From: Bacteroidales bacterium
Lineage (GTDB): Bacteria > Bacteroidota > Bacteroidia > Bacteroidales > ML635J-15
Length of the DNA: 64,000 nucleotides
Assembly: GCA_031275085.1 (NCBI GenBank)
Contig: JAISPG010000019.1
Coordinates: 1 to 64,000 of the forward strand
Direction: 5' to 3'
Position numbers and translations under genes: made by a program. Below the pieces are notes generated by a model. It searched no databases, had not been told where the DNA came from, and saw only the letters and a list, made by a program, of their open reading frames with translations. The first letter of the stretch is position 1, and each line of letters opens with the position of its first letter. Shown in pieces: positions 48,801-54,707 of this stretch.

Positions 48801-49285
48801 GTTTTGTAGACTTCTTTGTCAGTAACATCATAAAAACTCATTATTACAGGCATGCTCATTTTCATACCTCCTTTTTCGGAAATAAATTCTTTCGGAATAT
48901 TTAAATAACAACAATATTTTCCGTCACTAAGAGACCGCGCCGATCCTATTATTTCTTCAAAGGATGGAATAACCAGTGTTACTGTTATATTTATATCCGG
49001 AATAGCTACTCCTATATCGTTCCTGATATAACCATATATTTTATATACATTTTCCAGTGCTGAATTTATTCTTATTAGAGTTTCGGAAGATACATTGCGA
49101 TCATTCATCTTTATGTCATTATCTTCCTGAAAAGACAGTACGGCAGCCTTTGTCGTTTTTTCATATACCCATATTTCATTTGGGTCTATTGGATATCCTA
49201 ATGCCAGCAATGCTTGTTGCAACAAATAGATATGTTCACGGTTTTTTAAGTTGAAATTGTCAACAGGAAGCATAAAATCATTCAT
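39815..49285 (-). CDS. TcA-type subunit of a Tc (ABC) toxin complex
   Basis: A 3156-residue protein, longer than the usual ~2400-2500 of insecticidal TcA. TcA pentamers bind host cells and inject the TcB-TcC cargo through a central channel. Seen in order: a peptidoglycan-binding-like helical domain (about 12-75, YLLQQALLALGYPID); a carboxypeptidase-regulatory-like beta domain (about 80-175); a VRP1-like region (about 765-815, PLNLWQTETRTFLKEIGINR); a neuraminidase-like region (about 1690-1800, YHIVGRTNSKPYQYYYR, KLHLFW); and the YNWELFFHIPFYIANKLS motif (near 2113). A long coiled-coil channel region (about 2480-2780) has a hydrophobic Gly-rich tip (AGLSYIPDFQTGGAGATGSP near 2620). A TcB-binding domain (about 2860-3020) includes YPGHYMRRIKSVSITIPNV. 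There is no signal peptide. The TcB-TcC gene follows after 47 bases, so one operon is likely. Confidence 0.92.
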   Translation of the reverse strand: MNDFMLPVDNFNLKNREHIYLLQQALLALGYPIDPNEIWVYEKTTKAAVLSFQEDNDIKMNDRNVSSETLIRINSALENVYKIYGYIRNDIGVAIPDINITVTLVIPSFEEIIGSARSLSDGKYCCYLNIPKEFISEKGGMKMSMPVIMSFYDVTDKEVYKTDIFSFDSISKELSFNYESFINYRQSLSDYIIESLSIMNIQDGELWEMMPDDIIKLSLQLSIDFNMLIKMTLANELQKQSGFDRAIIFGIICQNVPQNIPFKLLLQTKDQEEWDLHKKMIFEKIDYGMLFVSIETLTNAIVNSYKYNYTNYKLIQKEYGEVEKLASAIFNYIRKTGIRKNILDGDSSLYDIITAVSEKATDPLLNDILDIFLKNSDNLDKFIEEFNSEKYYTLYGTETVNIISAGFNISRIAWNFPPMVKLMYNNFDKDLLNTNTKILGTLNLKLISEFVKATGYPKSIPGSSEEEKATNYINLIYADIQIMYPDINAVTLIIDDPDLKFDYDKEILNILLSNPDFNILKDRIDKLNIDNPEITGQLKKFQNVARISPTPDDTLNLLKCDITNAAQVYYTGKQQLKNIFETKLLRKSYSEEQINGIYNLSTGRYALNLFAFSDIHNSFHQATPVSISPYERHKLADEFKDEIPDIEILFGDETMCECPYDSSVYSAAAYLADLLAFLKGRRTSSNNTMAVVEYLVQKRPDIELIYLNEQNTNTLLPYIDLICEVLEEAVLKTEYNFNRSVSQCQTTLSSKELLAAPEHLLQYGDITAYDMIKENLFPMYAPLNLWQTETRTFLKEIGINRYELIDYFIFINTTLGPPESRFAAEYFELTSFEESVVTGNYGTVISRNSVWSRLQDFSGDIKRMLVTDFMKDTNLNVYQVLDIANSKWPGIKTNFTTDCSYKNEYIEGTAIRFDKTHRFIRLWQKTGWKIWELDLLMSGNYLMDSPEPDLSILTLSDIGFFNINQKKLNLSVEDAVVLYGNISTDDYFENGRRQQSIYDKIFLNTTLRNPVNEKLENIKNGNNYASFDDFSEEDKSIIAACVSLTLDELLYLNSVWDQGEYGIEFLSYLYRYSILSKKTKFSVYETFLWVSMINDDDDESPCLPFNMNYRNMFDIPSIIKESSFTLTDIEYLVRYGKDGDENEISENAKLLALTNEQLIDHTEKILTILEAGKLAIPSEDQIIKKTENPENPEDPENTGTYITNEEYKNYFINYLLTVERFSNEELIFQILDLIEAEINITDDKISVFIDEIFPEMVGITLEGKEILMDLDPITTSSYLEERYTYIINYINQTNVYLSLIESIAESFDVSTPIIEQYLLHKFRTGEGIKNLIEKIIEAYIPENEETETKLHDILKLINKACLVIKKLDLTLEEYTLLFKMDDTASFGLFYFNYENIETDLYTILRLIKIVEYQKTFGTANNGLNLFKILDQASDYDQFVELFSNLTGYSVEEINLIIKGDLDLHFPITIFHLSFVPYGNSVYDSVLKLSRISKQYNVSISQLYKWTKRDNNNEKAISQEVKDKFKSLYDINTWLDKMPEIQNPIREAKSFALAEFLIIKYSRDSGQWYDRTDLYSNFLLDTEMSSCMKISRIVQATNSVQLFVQRAKLNMEQPVVIDEEYDEQWKQWEWMKKYRLWEANRKIFLYPENWIEPELRDNKTSFFKELEDELSQNEINEQNVEIAVDNYLKKLSDISRLTIIGYNTNTVFFDDKHHLDTDPTKDKIIEYHIVGRTNSKPYQYYYRKLDIFTNIWTNWLKIDLEIETDNIVPVVFNNKLHLFWLNVINKNINTSKNNEPGDPIEYAEVQLCWTIYKNNKWSEINYSYKKHIEFRDVYNTYPMPKKSDYFLSVHGGDSESLVFFVNMSRNEDTMTTPFRYGVFYFNGDVYRAISMSNHIIYNGISADYPLPSAAHYLYEITYIEKIKNILSQMNEDEIPEIYLYSMWGNVKFNVSIISSRFYMKPANAISERTGVYDPGISKNGNNITKDNMLTTNKKDPNFFILVNNRRYYEAFPESLYAFPSFYQDSARTFFINPVIESSKRKYLFFPHYHPYTKLFREELYKNGIDGIFNRSIQTPSSEQYDFYKEYDPDSRIGKIRSTPEYVKEIVDFNSSGSYSAYNWELFFHIPFYIANKLSQEQKFEEAMKWYNYIFNPTTTTSGSSPQKFWVTKPLYEINDITYQSQHIARILSNISLHVNEINEWLNNPYNPHLIARSRLVAYQKAIVMKYIDNIIAWADQLFRQDTLESNNEATLLYILAYEILGKRPALIPKDYENISYINFQDIEDAHYDLLDGYGRIATNSDQNAQYIRSIVPDSNSGNNIYTSVNNYQFLESLSNQERSNRINTDIDAGSPVVIETIGNSATYLIENKTETVPSKIPTYNEHPDSHFFNYEVSITEGLADRNWNERAQLPTYPLHNTMNLPRIDAKNFCIPHNEQLWGYWDIVEDRLFKLRNCMNIEGIVRELPLFEPPIDPAMLVKAVAAGLSIGDALNEITAPQPYYRFRIILQKAIEFTSEVKQLGDKLLSALEKKDAETLGLLNSIQQINLLQSSLQVRKLQVDEASENIEAINQSILMTEARKEYYSSRESVNSLESKSFDLSIAAGTMDIAISSGKILAAGLSYIPDFQTGGAGATGSPVTVFSIGGTQISSSLSLTMDGLSVIGRTLDRASSLSATKAGYQRRKEDWDFQAAQANIEIEQLKTQLVAAEIRLMVAEKELQSFELQIEQGKSILDYYKSKYTNEDLYNWMVTKISSVFFQSYKLAYDMAKKAENCYCHELGIYETPNFIQFGYWDSLRRGLLSGEQLLAGLHQLDAAYINANKRTLELTKHISLAEIYPGELIKLKTSSDNSIEIELPEMLFNMDYPGHYMRRIKSVSITIPNVAGPFTNISCMLTLQKSKVRVKSTLVNGTIYTEETPTDNRFVYQTGGREYICTSNAQNDSGMFELNFSDERYLPFENAGVISSWQIRFPSGISQINLDSISDVILHINYTALHDGRLENEAIKELRDNLPEMGAVLFSPKVDFPDEWYKMSSSLNETKFTITEKNLPFFMRMQQPNIYKISVNLSSLNDLEVGGNTPKLIFKKNENSIEIELTKYVRKIKDNNDTINGEANGNIYLYAGEYEPASGNIATLGEWKLEFSGFSPKNVENIVAGFILKNN

Positions 49286-49582
49286 AAAATTAAATTTTGT
49301 TAACTATTATATTAAATAATAAAAAATAACTACATTGTACAAAAATAAAAAAATATTTTATCTTTTATTATGATTAATTAATTTTAACATATTATTTAGC
49401 ATATTTTAGGAATTAATTTTCAAATATTTTATATTAATTATTTAATGCGACTATAATACTATAGACTAAAACCCAGACGGTCTGGAAATAAAATGTAGAA
49501 AAATAAAATTTTACGGAATTTGAATACTAAGTATTTAAGAATTTCGAATATCGGTGTCAGTTCCCCCAAGATAGATTCAAAA
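49286..49582. other. Upstream region of the Tc operon
   Basis: About 300 bases of AT-rich sequence without a gene. On the minus strand a -7-like TATTTTTG (49347-49340) lies 54 bases upstream of the TcA start, with no TTTG at the usual distance. A short dyad CCAGAC-G-GTCTGG (49473-49485) and a weaker one (AATACTAAGTATT near 49526) could belong to termination of the lipoprotein transcript or to a regulator site. No decision is possible from sequence alone. Confidence 0.35.
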
Positions 49583-49939
49583 TTAATCCTTTTTCATATC
49601 TTCAATAAAAAGTTCTGTACCATTAAGTAAGTAAATTTTTGTAAAATCTTCATTTATAAAATGCTTAAAAGTGCGATTTTTTCCTAATCCAAATTTTTTA
49701 TATTGTAATATTAATGTGTCTCCATGTAATTCCCATTTCCCTTTATGCTTTTTGGTAGAGAGAGAATGAGTACGAATGCGATATTCAACACATTTACCAT
49801 TTTTTTTAAGTTTTAATTTATAAGAACTTGTAGAAGATAAATTTTGTTTAAAAATCTTATCTTGCTGCATTTTATTATTTGTATGACAAGAAATTATAAA
49901 AAATAGGAAAAATAATATTATTAAATATCCATATTTCAT
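49583..49939 (-). CDS. Small lipoprotein of unknown function
   Basis: A 118-residue protein with a lipoprotein signal peptide: YLIILFFLFFIIS followed by Cys at residue 18 (lipobox-like IISC). The mature part is small, basic and beta-rich. It contains GKWELHGDTLILQYKKFG, a pattern seen in lipocalin-like or copper-resistance-type small lipoproteins in which a GxWxxxgDtlxL turn recurs. It lies upstream of the Tc operon in the same direction, but almost 300 bases separate them, so a functional link is not shown. Confidence 0.75.
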   Translation of the reverse strand: MKYGYLIILFFLFFIISCHTNNKMQQDKIFKQNLSSTSSYKLKLKKNGKCVEYRIRTHSLSTKKHKGKWELHGDTLILQYKKFGLGKNRTFKHFINEDFTKIYLLNGTELFIEDMKKD

Positions 49940-50011
49940 TCTTTATGAGTTTTAGTTTTTATTATTTTGTTTAAATCTAATGTTTAAAAAAACTATTATT
50001 TTATATTGTAG

Positions 50012-50347
50012 TTATAAAACTTCTTTTAAGGTTCCAATAATTACAAATTTACTATTCTTTTCTAAATATTCTTCCGTTTTATTTTCATAATTATCTATTA
50101 GAAGAATAGCTCCGTTTACTGTTAGCTCATTTATATTATTAAACGTTTCTCCTTTAAATCTTGGCTTTAATAATAGTATATTACCTTTATCTTACCCAAA
50201 TTTTATAACGTAATCAGATTTTAAAATAATATTTGACAAGGATTTATTTATAATTTCGCCAATTATAATATTATTTCCTGAAATACTTGTGAAATTCCAA
50301 GGTTCACTTACTATTATTTTATATTTAGTCGTGGTGATACGGTTCAT
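50012..50347 (-). pseudogene. ORF interrupted by one in-frame stop, overlapping rlmH
   Basis: A minus-strand frame of 111 codons opens with ATG at 50347 and closes with TAA at 50014-50012. A single TAA at 50194-50192 (codon 52) breaks it. Both halves read like one protein: before the stop KYKIIVSEPWNFTSISGNN, after it GNILLLKPRFKGETFNNI and FVIIGTLKEVL. The reading frame is otherwise intact and ends exactly at a multiple of three. The first 23 bases overlap the 3' end of rlmH in another frame. It is either a recent pseudogene, a sequence error or a real stop. The family was not recognised. Confidence 0.55.
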
Positions 50348-50798
50348 TATTAATTATTGTAAAAGCCCTGTAAAGTTGTTCTGCAAATATCAGTCTTATT
50401 ATTTGGTGAGAAAAGGTCATTTTTGATAAAGATATTTTATGATTAGCTCTTTCATATACTTGTTCAGAGAAACCATAAGGACCTCCTATGATGAACACCA
50501 GGTTTTTTATTCCCGAATTCATTTGTTTTGTCAAAAAACCTGAGAACTCACGGGAATTGAGTTCTTTTCCTTTTTCGTCGAGCAATACAATTATGTCACT
50601 GTTAGTTATTCCGGCAAGGATTTTTTCTCCTTCAAGTTTTTTTTGAATATCTTCCGTAATATTTTTTGTATTCTTTATATCTTTAATTATTTGAAGATCA
50701 AAATTTATATAATGTTTTATTCTTTTAAAATATTTATCGGTTCCTTCGTTAAGATAATTATCATCAGTTTTGCCTACAACATATAATATAATATTCAT
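50325..50798 (-). CDS. rlmH: 23S rRNA (pseudouridine1915-N3)-methyltransferase RlmH
   Basis: SPOUT-class methyltransferase that methylates pseudouridine 1915 in helix 69 of 23S rRNA, using S-adenosylmethionine and acting on the 70S ribosome. The 157 residues match the normal ~155. The characteristic C-terminal knot is present: FIIGGPYGFSEQVYERANHK, LSLSKMTFSHQIIRLIFAEQLYRAF, and the end NEPYHH. The N-terminal YVVGKTDDNYLNEGTDKYFKRIKHY is also typical. It is divergent from the DUF4783 gene. Confidence 0.96.
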   Translation of the reverse strand: MNIILYVVGKTDDNYLNEGTDKYFKRIKHYINFDLQIIKDIKNTKNITEDIQKKLEGEKILAGITNSDIIVLLDEKGKELNSREFSGFLTKQMNSGIKNLVFIIGGPYGFSEQVYERANHKISLSKMTFSHQIIRLIFAEQLYRAFTIINNEPYHHD

Positions 50799-50920
50799 AA
50801 TTTATAGTAAAAAAGGTCAAAAATAATCCCGAAAATTAAAAAATATTTCATATCTTGCAAAAATTATTACTTTGGTGCAATATTTGAGTATTATTTTTTG
50901 ATAACAAATTTAAATAAAAC
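50799..50920. promoter_or_regulatory. Divergent promoter region between rlmH and the DUF4783 gene
   Basis: A 122-base gap. On the minus strand TATTTTTG (50825-50818) matches TAnnTTTG about 20 bases upstream of rlmH. On the plus strand TTTG (50871-50874) and TATTTTTTG (50892-50900, one base longer than the consensus) precede the DUF4783 ATG at 50921 by 20 bases. Spacing is imperfect in both cases. Confidence 0.4.
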
Positions 50921-51319
50921 ATGAAAAATATAAAAATAATATTGTCAGCTATTATAATAAGTATAGCAATATCGTCTTATTCTGTGCCTGTTCTGGATAT
51001 TCCTCCTAAAATTTTTGATGCGATGAAAGTCGGAAATGCAACGGAACTTGCAAAGTACTTTAATTCGTCGGTTGAATTGGTTATTCTCGATAAGGAAGAT
51101 ATTTACAGTAAACAGCAGGCAGAACAAATATTGAAAAATCATTTTGATAAAAATAAGGTAAAAAACTTTACTTTGCTTCATCAGGGAGGTAAAGAAGGAG
51201 CCAAATATGCTATTTGTAATATGGAAACTACATCAGGAAAGACTTATAGAGTTTATTTTCTGATAAAAGAAAGTGGTGGTAATCCTTTGATTCATCAGAT
51301 GAGAATAGAAGAAGAATGA
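50921..51319 (+). CDS. DUF4783 family secreted protein
   Basis: A 132-residue protein with a signal peptide (MKNIKIILSAIIISIAISSYSVP). It then has an NTF2-like alpha/beta fold: IPPKIFDAMKVGNATELAKYF, SVELVIL, QAEQILKNHF, and the C-terminal strands TYRVYFLIKESGGNPLIHQMRIEE. This is the pattern of DUF4783, a Bacteroidota family of unknown role predicted to sit in the periplasm. Its stop overlaps the nadC start by four bases (ATGA), so the two are translationally coupled. Confidence 0.88.
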   Translation: MKNIKIILSAIIISIAISSYSVPVLDIPPKIFDAMKVGNATELAKYFNSSVELVILDKEDIYSKQQAEQILKNHFDKNKVKNFTLLHQGGKEGAKYAICNMETTSGKTYRVYFLIKESGGNPLIHQMRIEEE

Positions 51320-52176
51320 TACCGGAAGAGTATTTACAAAGCCTGATCGAACGTGCTTATAAGGAAGATGTCGGAGATGGCGACCATTCCTCTTTGTCTA
51401 CAATAAATAAAGATGAAAAAGGAAAAGCAAAATTACTTGTAAAAGAACCGGGTATTATTGCCGGAGTAGATGTGGCAATAAAGGTTTGTGATTATTTTTC
51501 AAAAGAATTATTTGTAGATGTAATTATAAAGGACGGCACAAAAGTTGATCCCGGAGATATTGTTTTTATACTTTCCGGTCCTCAGATCGATATATTAAAA
51601 GCAGAACGTACAATTCTTAATTTTATGCAGCGGATGAGCGGAATTGCTACGGAAACGAGAAAATATACCGATGAATTACAAGGGCTGAAAACAAAGGTGC
51701 TTGATACGCGCAAAACGACACCAGGATTACGCCTTATTGAAAAAGAAGCTGTAAGGATCGGCGGAGGAATGAACCATCGCATAGGGTTATATGATATGAT
51801 AATGCTTAAAGATAATCATATAGACTATGCCGGAGGAATAGAAAAAGCTATAATAAATGCAAACAATTATCTGAAAGAACGGTTTTTAAATTTAAAGATT
51901 GAAGTTGAAACACGCTCACTGGACGATGTTAGGGAAGTTCTGAGAGTTGGACATATAAACCGTATAATGTTGGATAATTTTACATTACAAGATACAAAAA
52001 TTGCAGTTGATTTAATTGCCGGAAGATTTGAAACTGAATCAAGCGGATGCATTACATTGGAAAATATTCGTAAATATGCAGAATGTGGAGTAGATTTCGT
52101 ATCAGTTGGAGCGCTTACGCATAGGATAAGAAGCCTGGATTTAAGTCTTAAAGCAATTAATGATGAAAAAAATTAA
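51316..52176 (+). CDS. nadC: Nicotinate-nucleotide pyrophosphorylase (carboxylating)
   Basis: Quinolinate phosphoribosyltransferase. It converts quinolinate and PRPP to nicotinate mononucleotide, CO2 and pyrophosphate in de novo NAD synthesis. Length (286 aa) and motifs are standard: EDVGDGDHSSLSTI, ERTILNFMQRMSGIAT, DTRKTTPGLRLIEKEAVRIG, GGMNHRIGLYDMIMLKDNH, IEVETRSLDDV, IMLDNFT and the C-terminal SVGALTHR. The start overlaps the DUF4783 stop and the end overlaps the yihY-type gene by 17 bases, so the three form one operon. Confidence 0.97.
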   Translation: MIPEEYLQSLIERAYKEDVGDGDHSSLSTINKDEKGKAKLLVKEPGIIAGVDVAIKVCDYFSKELFVDVIIKDGTKVDPGDIVFILSGPQIDILKAERTILNFMQRMSGIATETRKYTDELQGLKTKVLDTRKTTPGLRLIEKEAVRIGGGMNHRIGLYDMIMLKDNHIDYAGGIEKAIINANNYLKERFLNLKIEVETRSLDDVREVLRVGHINRIMLDNFTLQDTKIAVDLIAGRFETESSGCITLENIRKYAECGVDFVSVGALTHRIRSLDLSLKAINDEKN

Positions 52177-53128
52177 AAGAATTGCTTTAAGGATCCTTGT
52201 CAGAATAAAAGCAGCGACCGATAAAATAAAACTACCGGGGCTGAACGGACATTCATTATATGATGTTACTGTACTTTTTATTAAAGGAATGATAGAAGGA
52301 GCAATTTCAATGAGAGCTGCCAGTGTTGCATATAGCTTTTTTATTGCAATATTCCCTACTTTAATATTTTTCCTTAGTTTAATACCCTTCATTCCAATAG
52401 ATAATTTTCAATATGAACTATTCGGTCTTTTAGAAAATGTTTTGCCTGTAAATGCATATAATTTATTTTATGACACTATTTCCGATACTCTTATGAATCA
52501 AAGAAGTAGTGTATTGTCAATAGGTTTCCTGTTGATGTTGATTTTTTCATCAAATGGGATTGTTGCTTTGATAGATGCATTTAATACAAGTTATCATGAA
52601 GTCAATACAAGGAATTTTGTCGGAGACAGATTAATATCACTTCTTCTTGTAATAATAATGAGTATACTTCTTATAATTGCCATCACACTTATTGTTATGG
52701 GAGGAAGAATTTTTGATATTATAGTCGGTTATTATCCAAAATTGGATAGAAATTCTATTTCAATTCTTTATTTTGTTATAAAATGGCTTACTATAATTTT
52801 CTTATTTTTTCTGGCAATATCTTTTTTATATTATTTGGCTCCGGCCAAAAAAAGCCGGTTCAGATTTTTCACGCCAGGAGCAGCATTCTCAACAATTACA
52901 CTAATATTAGCAGTTTATATATTTGCTTTTTATGTAAATAATTTTTCTCATTACAATAAACTTTATGGTTCTATAGGTACTGTAATTGTTGTAATGTTGT
53001 TATTTTACATAATAGCAATGGTTTTGATCGTTGGATTTGAATTAAATATAAGTACTAATATAGTTAAGTCTATGCCTGAGCAAAACAAAAAAGATAGTAT
53101 TAAGGCTTCTGCAGGTAATATTAAATAA
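52160..53128 (+). CDS. YihY/BrkB family inner-membrane protein
   Basis: A 322-residue multi-pass membrane protein of the YihY/BrkB (formerly ribonuclease BN) family; the precise function is not established. The family signature MRAASVAYSFFIAIFPTLIFFLSLIPF (about residues 52-78, written here only as a position guide: MRAASVAYSFF at 52-62) is present. About six hydrophobic helices follow, including SIGFLLMLIFSSNGIVALI, LLLVIIMSILLIIAITLIV, and the final GTVIVVMLLFYIIAMVLIVG. YYLAPAKKSRFRFFTPGA is the usual loop before the last helices. The start overlaps nadC by 17 bases. Confidence 0.92.
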   Translation: MMKKIKRIALRILVRIKAATDKIKLPGLNGHSLYDVTVLFIKGMIEGAISMRAASVAYSFFIAIFPTLIFFLSLIPFIPIDNFQYELFGLLENVLPVNAYNLFYDTISDTLMNQRSSVLSIGFLLMLIFSSNGIVALIDAFNTSYHEVNTRNFVGDRLISLLLVIIMSILLIIAITLIVMGGRIFDIIVGYYPKLDRNSISILYFVIKWLTIIFLFFLAISFLYYLAPAKKSRFRFFTPGAAFSTITLILAVYIFAFYVNNFSHYNKLYGSIGTVIVVMLLFYIIAMVLIVGFELNISTNIVKSMPEQNKKDSIKASAGNIK

Positions 53129-53154
53129 ACCAGTATGGCGTGTATTGATTTTAT

Positions 53155-53634
53155 ATGAAAGAAAATAAGAATAGCCCTTTTTACGAACTTTGTTTTCCGG
53201 AGCGAAAATTCCGTTTAAAAAAAGAAGCTGAAAAGTTTTTTATATACGACGAATTACGAAAAAAATGGATTATTTGTACTCCGGAAGAATGGGTACGACA
53301 AAATCTTTTAAAATATCTGGTTTCAGAGTTGAAATTCCCTCAGAATCTTATTGCAGTAGAAAAGAGTTTATCAATTGCAGGCAGAACATATCGTTTCGAT
53401 GCATTAGTCTACGACAGGAATATTAATCCGTTGGTAATTGTGGAATGTAAATCGCCTGTAGTACCTCTTGACCAAAAAGTATTTGACCAGATATGGAATT
53501 ATAATTATGAGATTTCGGCTCCTTTTTTTATTGTTACAAACGGACTTAGTTTTTTAATGGGCAAATGTTCGGTAGAGACCGGAGTGAAATTTTTTGATGA
53601 AACTGTTGAATATGATATTCTTATGACGCTATGA
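53155..53634 (+). CDS. HSDR_N domain protein (type I restriction R-subunit N-terminal nuclease-like)
   Basis: A 159-residue stand-alone protein with the fold of the N-terminal domain of type I restriction HsdR. It has a PD-(D/E)xK-like core: YRFDALVYDRNINPLVIVECKSP at about 78-100, where Asp and ECK are the expected active-site positions. QKVFDQIWNYNYEISAPFFI follows. There is no helicase domain and no hsdM/hsdS nearby, so this is not a restriction system. Short proteins of this kind are common in Bacteroidota chromosomes, without a known role. It starts 26 bases after the yihY-type gene. Confidence 0.85.
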   Translation: MKENKNSPFYELCFPERKFRLKKEAEKFFIYDELRKKWIICTPEEWVRQNLLKYLVSELKFPQNLIAVEKSLSIAGRTYRFDALVYDRNINPLVIVECKSPVVPLDQKVFDQIWNYNYEISAPFFIVTNGLSFLMGKCSVETGVKFFDETVEYDILMTL

Positions 53635-53739
53635 ACTTAGAATTGGAACGAGTTTAACAAAGTTAATTAAAAATGAAAATGAGAAACCAGGTGTTGGTAG
53701 TTTTCAACCAGGTACTAATAATTTATAACTAAAAAAGAT

Positions 53740-54594
53740 ATGTATATTTTTGCAGATAGCGGTTCCACAAAAACAGAGTGGATAATAACCGATAATGAAG
53801 GAAACAGGATTGATTCTTTTAAAACAATAGGTTTGAATCCGTATTTCGTGACATTTGAAAAAATTATTGAAGCAATAACTGAGAATTATCCTGCAGTTCC
53901 GGATCCATTAATAATAAAAAAAGTTTTTTTCTATGGTTCGGGTTGTGGTAGTCAGGATAACTTACCGCATTTGAGAGCAGCATTGGAAGAGTATTTTTTT
54001 AATGCTGCCGTATATATTTATTCCGATATGCTTGGTACAGCAAGAGCAGTTCTTAAACAAAATTCAGGTATTGCTGCAATAATGGGGACCGGAACAAATT
54101 CATGCTTTTATGATGGAAATTCTATTATAAAAAATGCCATTTCTCTTGGATTTATTTTGGGAGATGAGGGTAGTGGGGCTTCAATAGGAAAAGAATTTGC
54201 CAAACAATATCTCGAGAAACGATTTGATGATGAACTAACTGCACAAATCCTTTCCGAAACAGGTGCAACACATTCGTCCATACTTAACGCAATATACAGA
54301 AATCCCCATCCGAACAGGTATTTGGCCGGTTTTTGTATTTTTATAAAGAATAATATTGATCATCCGCAGTTACAAAAACTGATTCAGAAATCTTTTGAAG
54401 ATTTTTTTGAAAAATACATCAAAATATATGATAATCCACATAAATATATGCTTGGATTTTGTGGAAGTATTGCAATAAATTTTAAAGATTTTATAATAGA
54501 AATAGCAGATAGATACAAAATAAAAGATTTGTGTTTTGTTTGTAACCCATTAGAGGAGTTAATCGAATACCATAAAGTTAATAATTTTGACTGA
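53740..54594 (+). CDS. BadF/BadG-type ATPase domain sugar kinase (N-acetylglucosamine kinase-like)
   Basis: A 284-residue ASKHA-fold kinase. Phosphate-1 motif ADSGSTKTEWI is at residues 4-14, phosphate-2 motif IMGTGTNSC is near 113-122 and LGDEGSGASIGKEFA is near 138-152. The C-terminal adenosine motif MLGFCGSIA is near 233. This pattern is the BcrAD_BadFG family as found in small Bacteroidota proteins annotated as N-acetylglucosamine kinase, which would phosphorylate amino sugars recovered from the cell wall. Substrate is inferred from the family only. It is preceded by a 105-base gap and followed by the guaB promoter region. Confidence 0.85.
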   Translation: MYIFADSGSTKTEWIITDNEGNRIDSFKTIGLNPYFVTFEKIIEAITENYPAVPDPLIIKKVFFYGSGCGSQDNLPHLRAALEEYFFNAAVYIYSDMLGTARAVLKQNSGIAAIMGTGTNSCFYDGNSIIKNAISLGFILGDEGSGASIGKEFAKQYLEKRFDDELTAQILSETGATHSSILNAIYRNPHPNRYLAGFCIFIKNNIDHPQLQKLIQKSFEDFFEKYIKIYDNPHKYMLGFCGSIAINFKDFIIEIADRYKIKDLCFVCNPLEELIEYHKVNNFD

Positions 54595-54647
54595 TAATCA
54601 TCATAATAAACTGGTATTCATCATACTATAAAAATAAAAAAAAAGTC

Positions 54648-54678
54648 TTTGAAGAACCTTTAAAAAAATGTAATTTCG
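54648..54678 (+). promoter_or_regulatory. Putative guaB promoter (Bacteroidota -33/-7 type)
   Basis: TTTG (54648-54651) is separated by exactly 19 bases from TAATTTCG (54671-54678), a one-mismatch match to TAnnTTTG. Transcription would start near 54685, about 23 bases before the guaB ATG. This is the best promoter match seen in the window and supports assignment to the Bacteroidota. Confidence 0.6.
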
Positions 54679-54707
54679 TAAAATTTTAAAATAGATAGGA
54701 ATAATTT

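Noticed and set aside
49473-49485. Short dyad CCAGAC-G-GTCTGG considered as the lipoprotein gene terminator
   Set aside because: The usable stem is only about five pairs and the following T-run is short; it is too weak and lies about 100 bases past the stop.
53155-53634. HSDR_N protein considered as part of a type I restriction system
   Set aside because: No helicase domain, no methylase and no specificity gene nearby; it sits in a housekeeping string.
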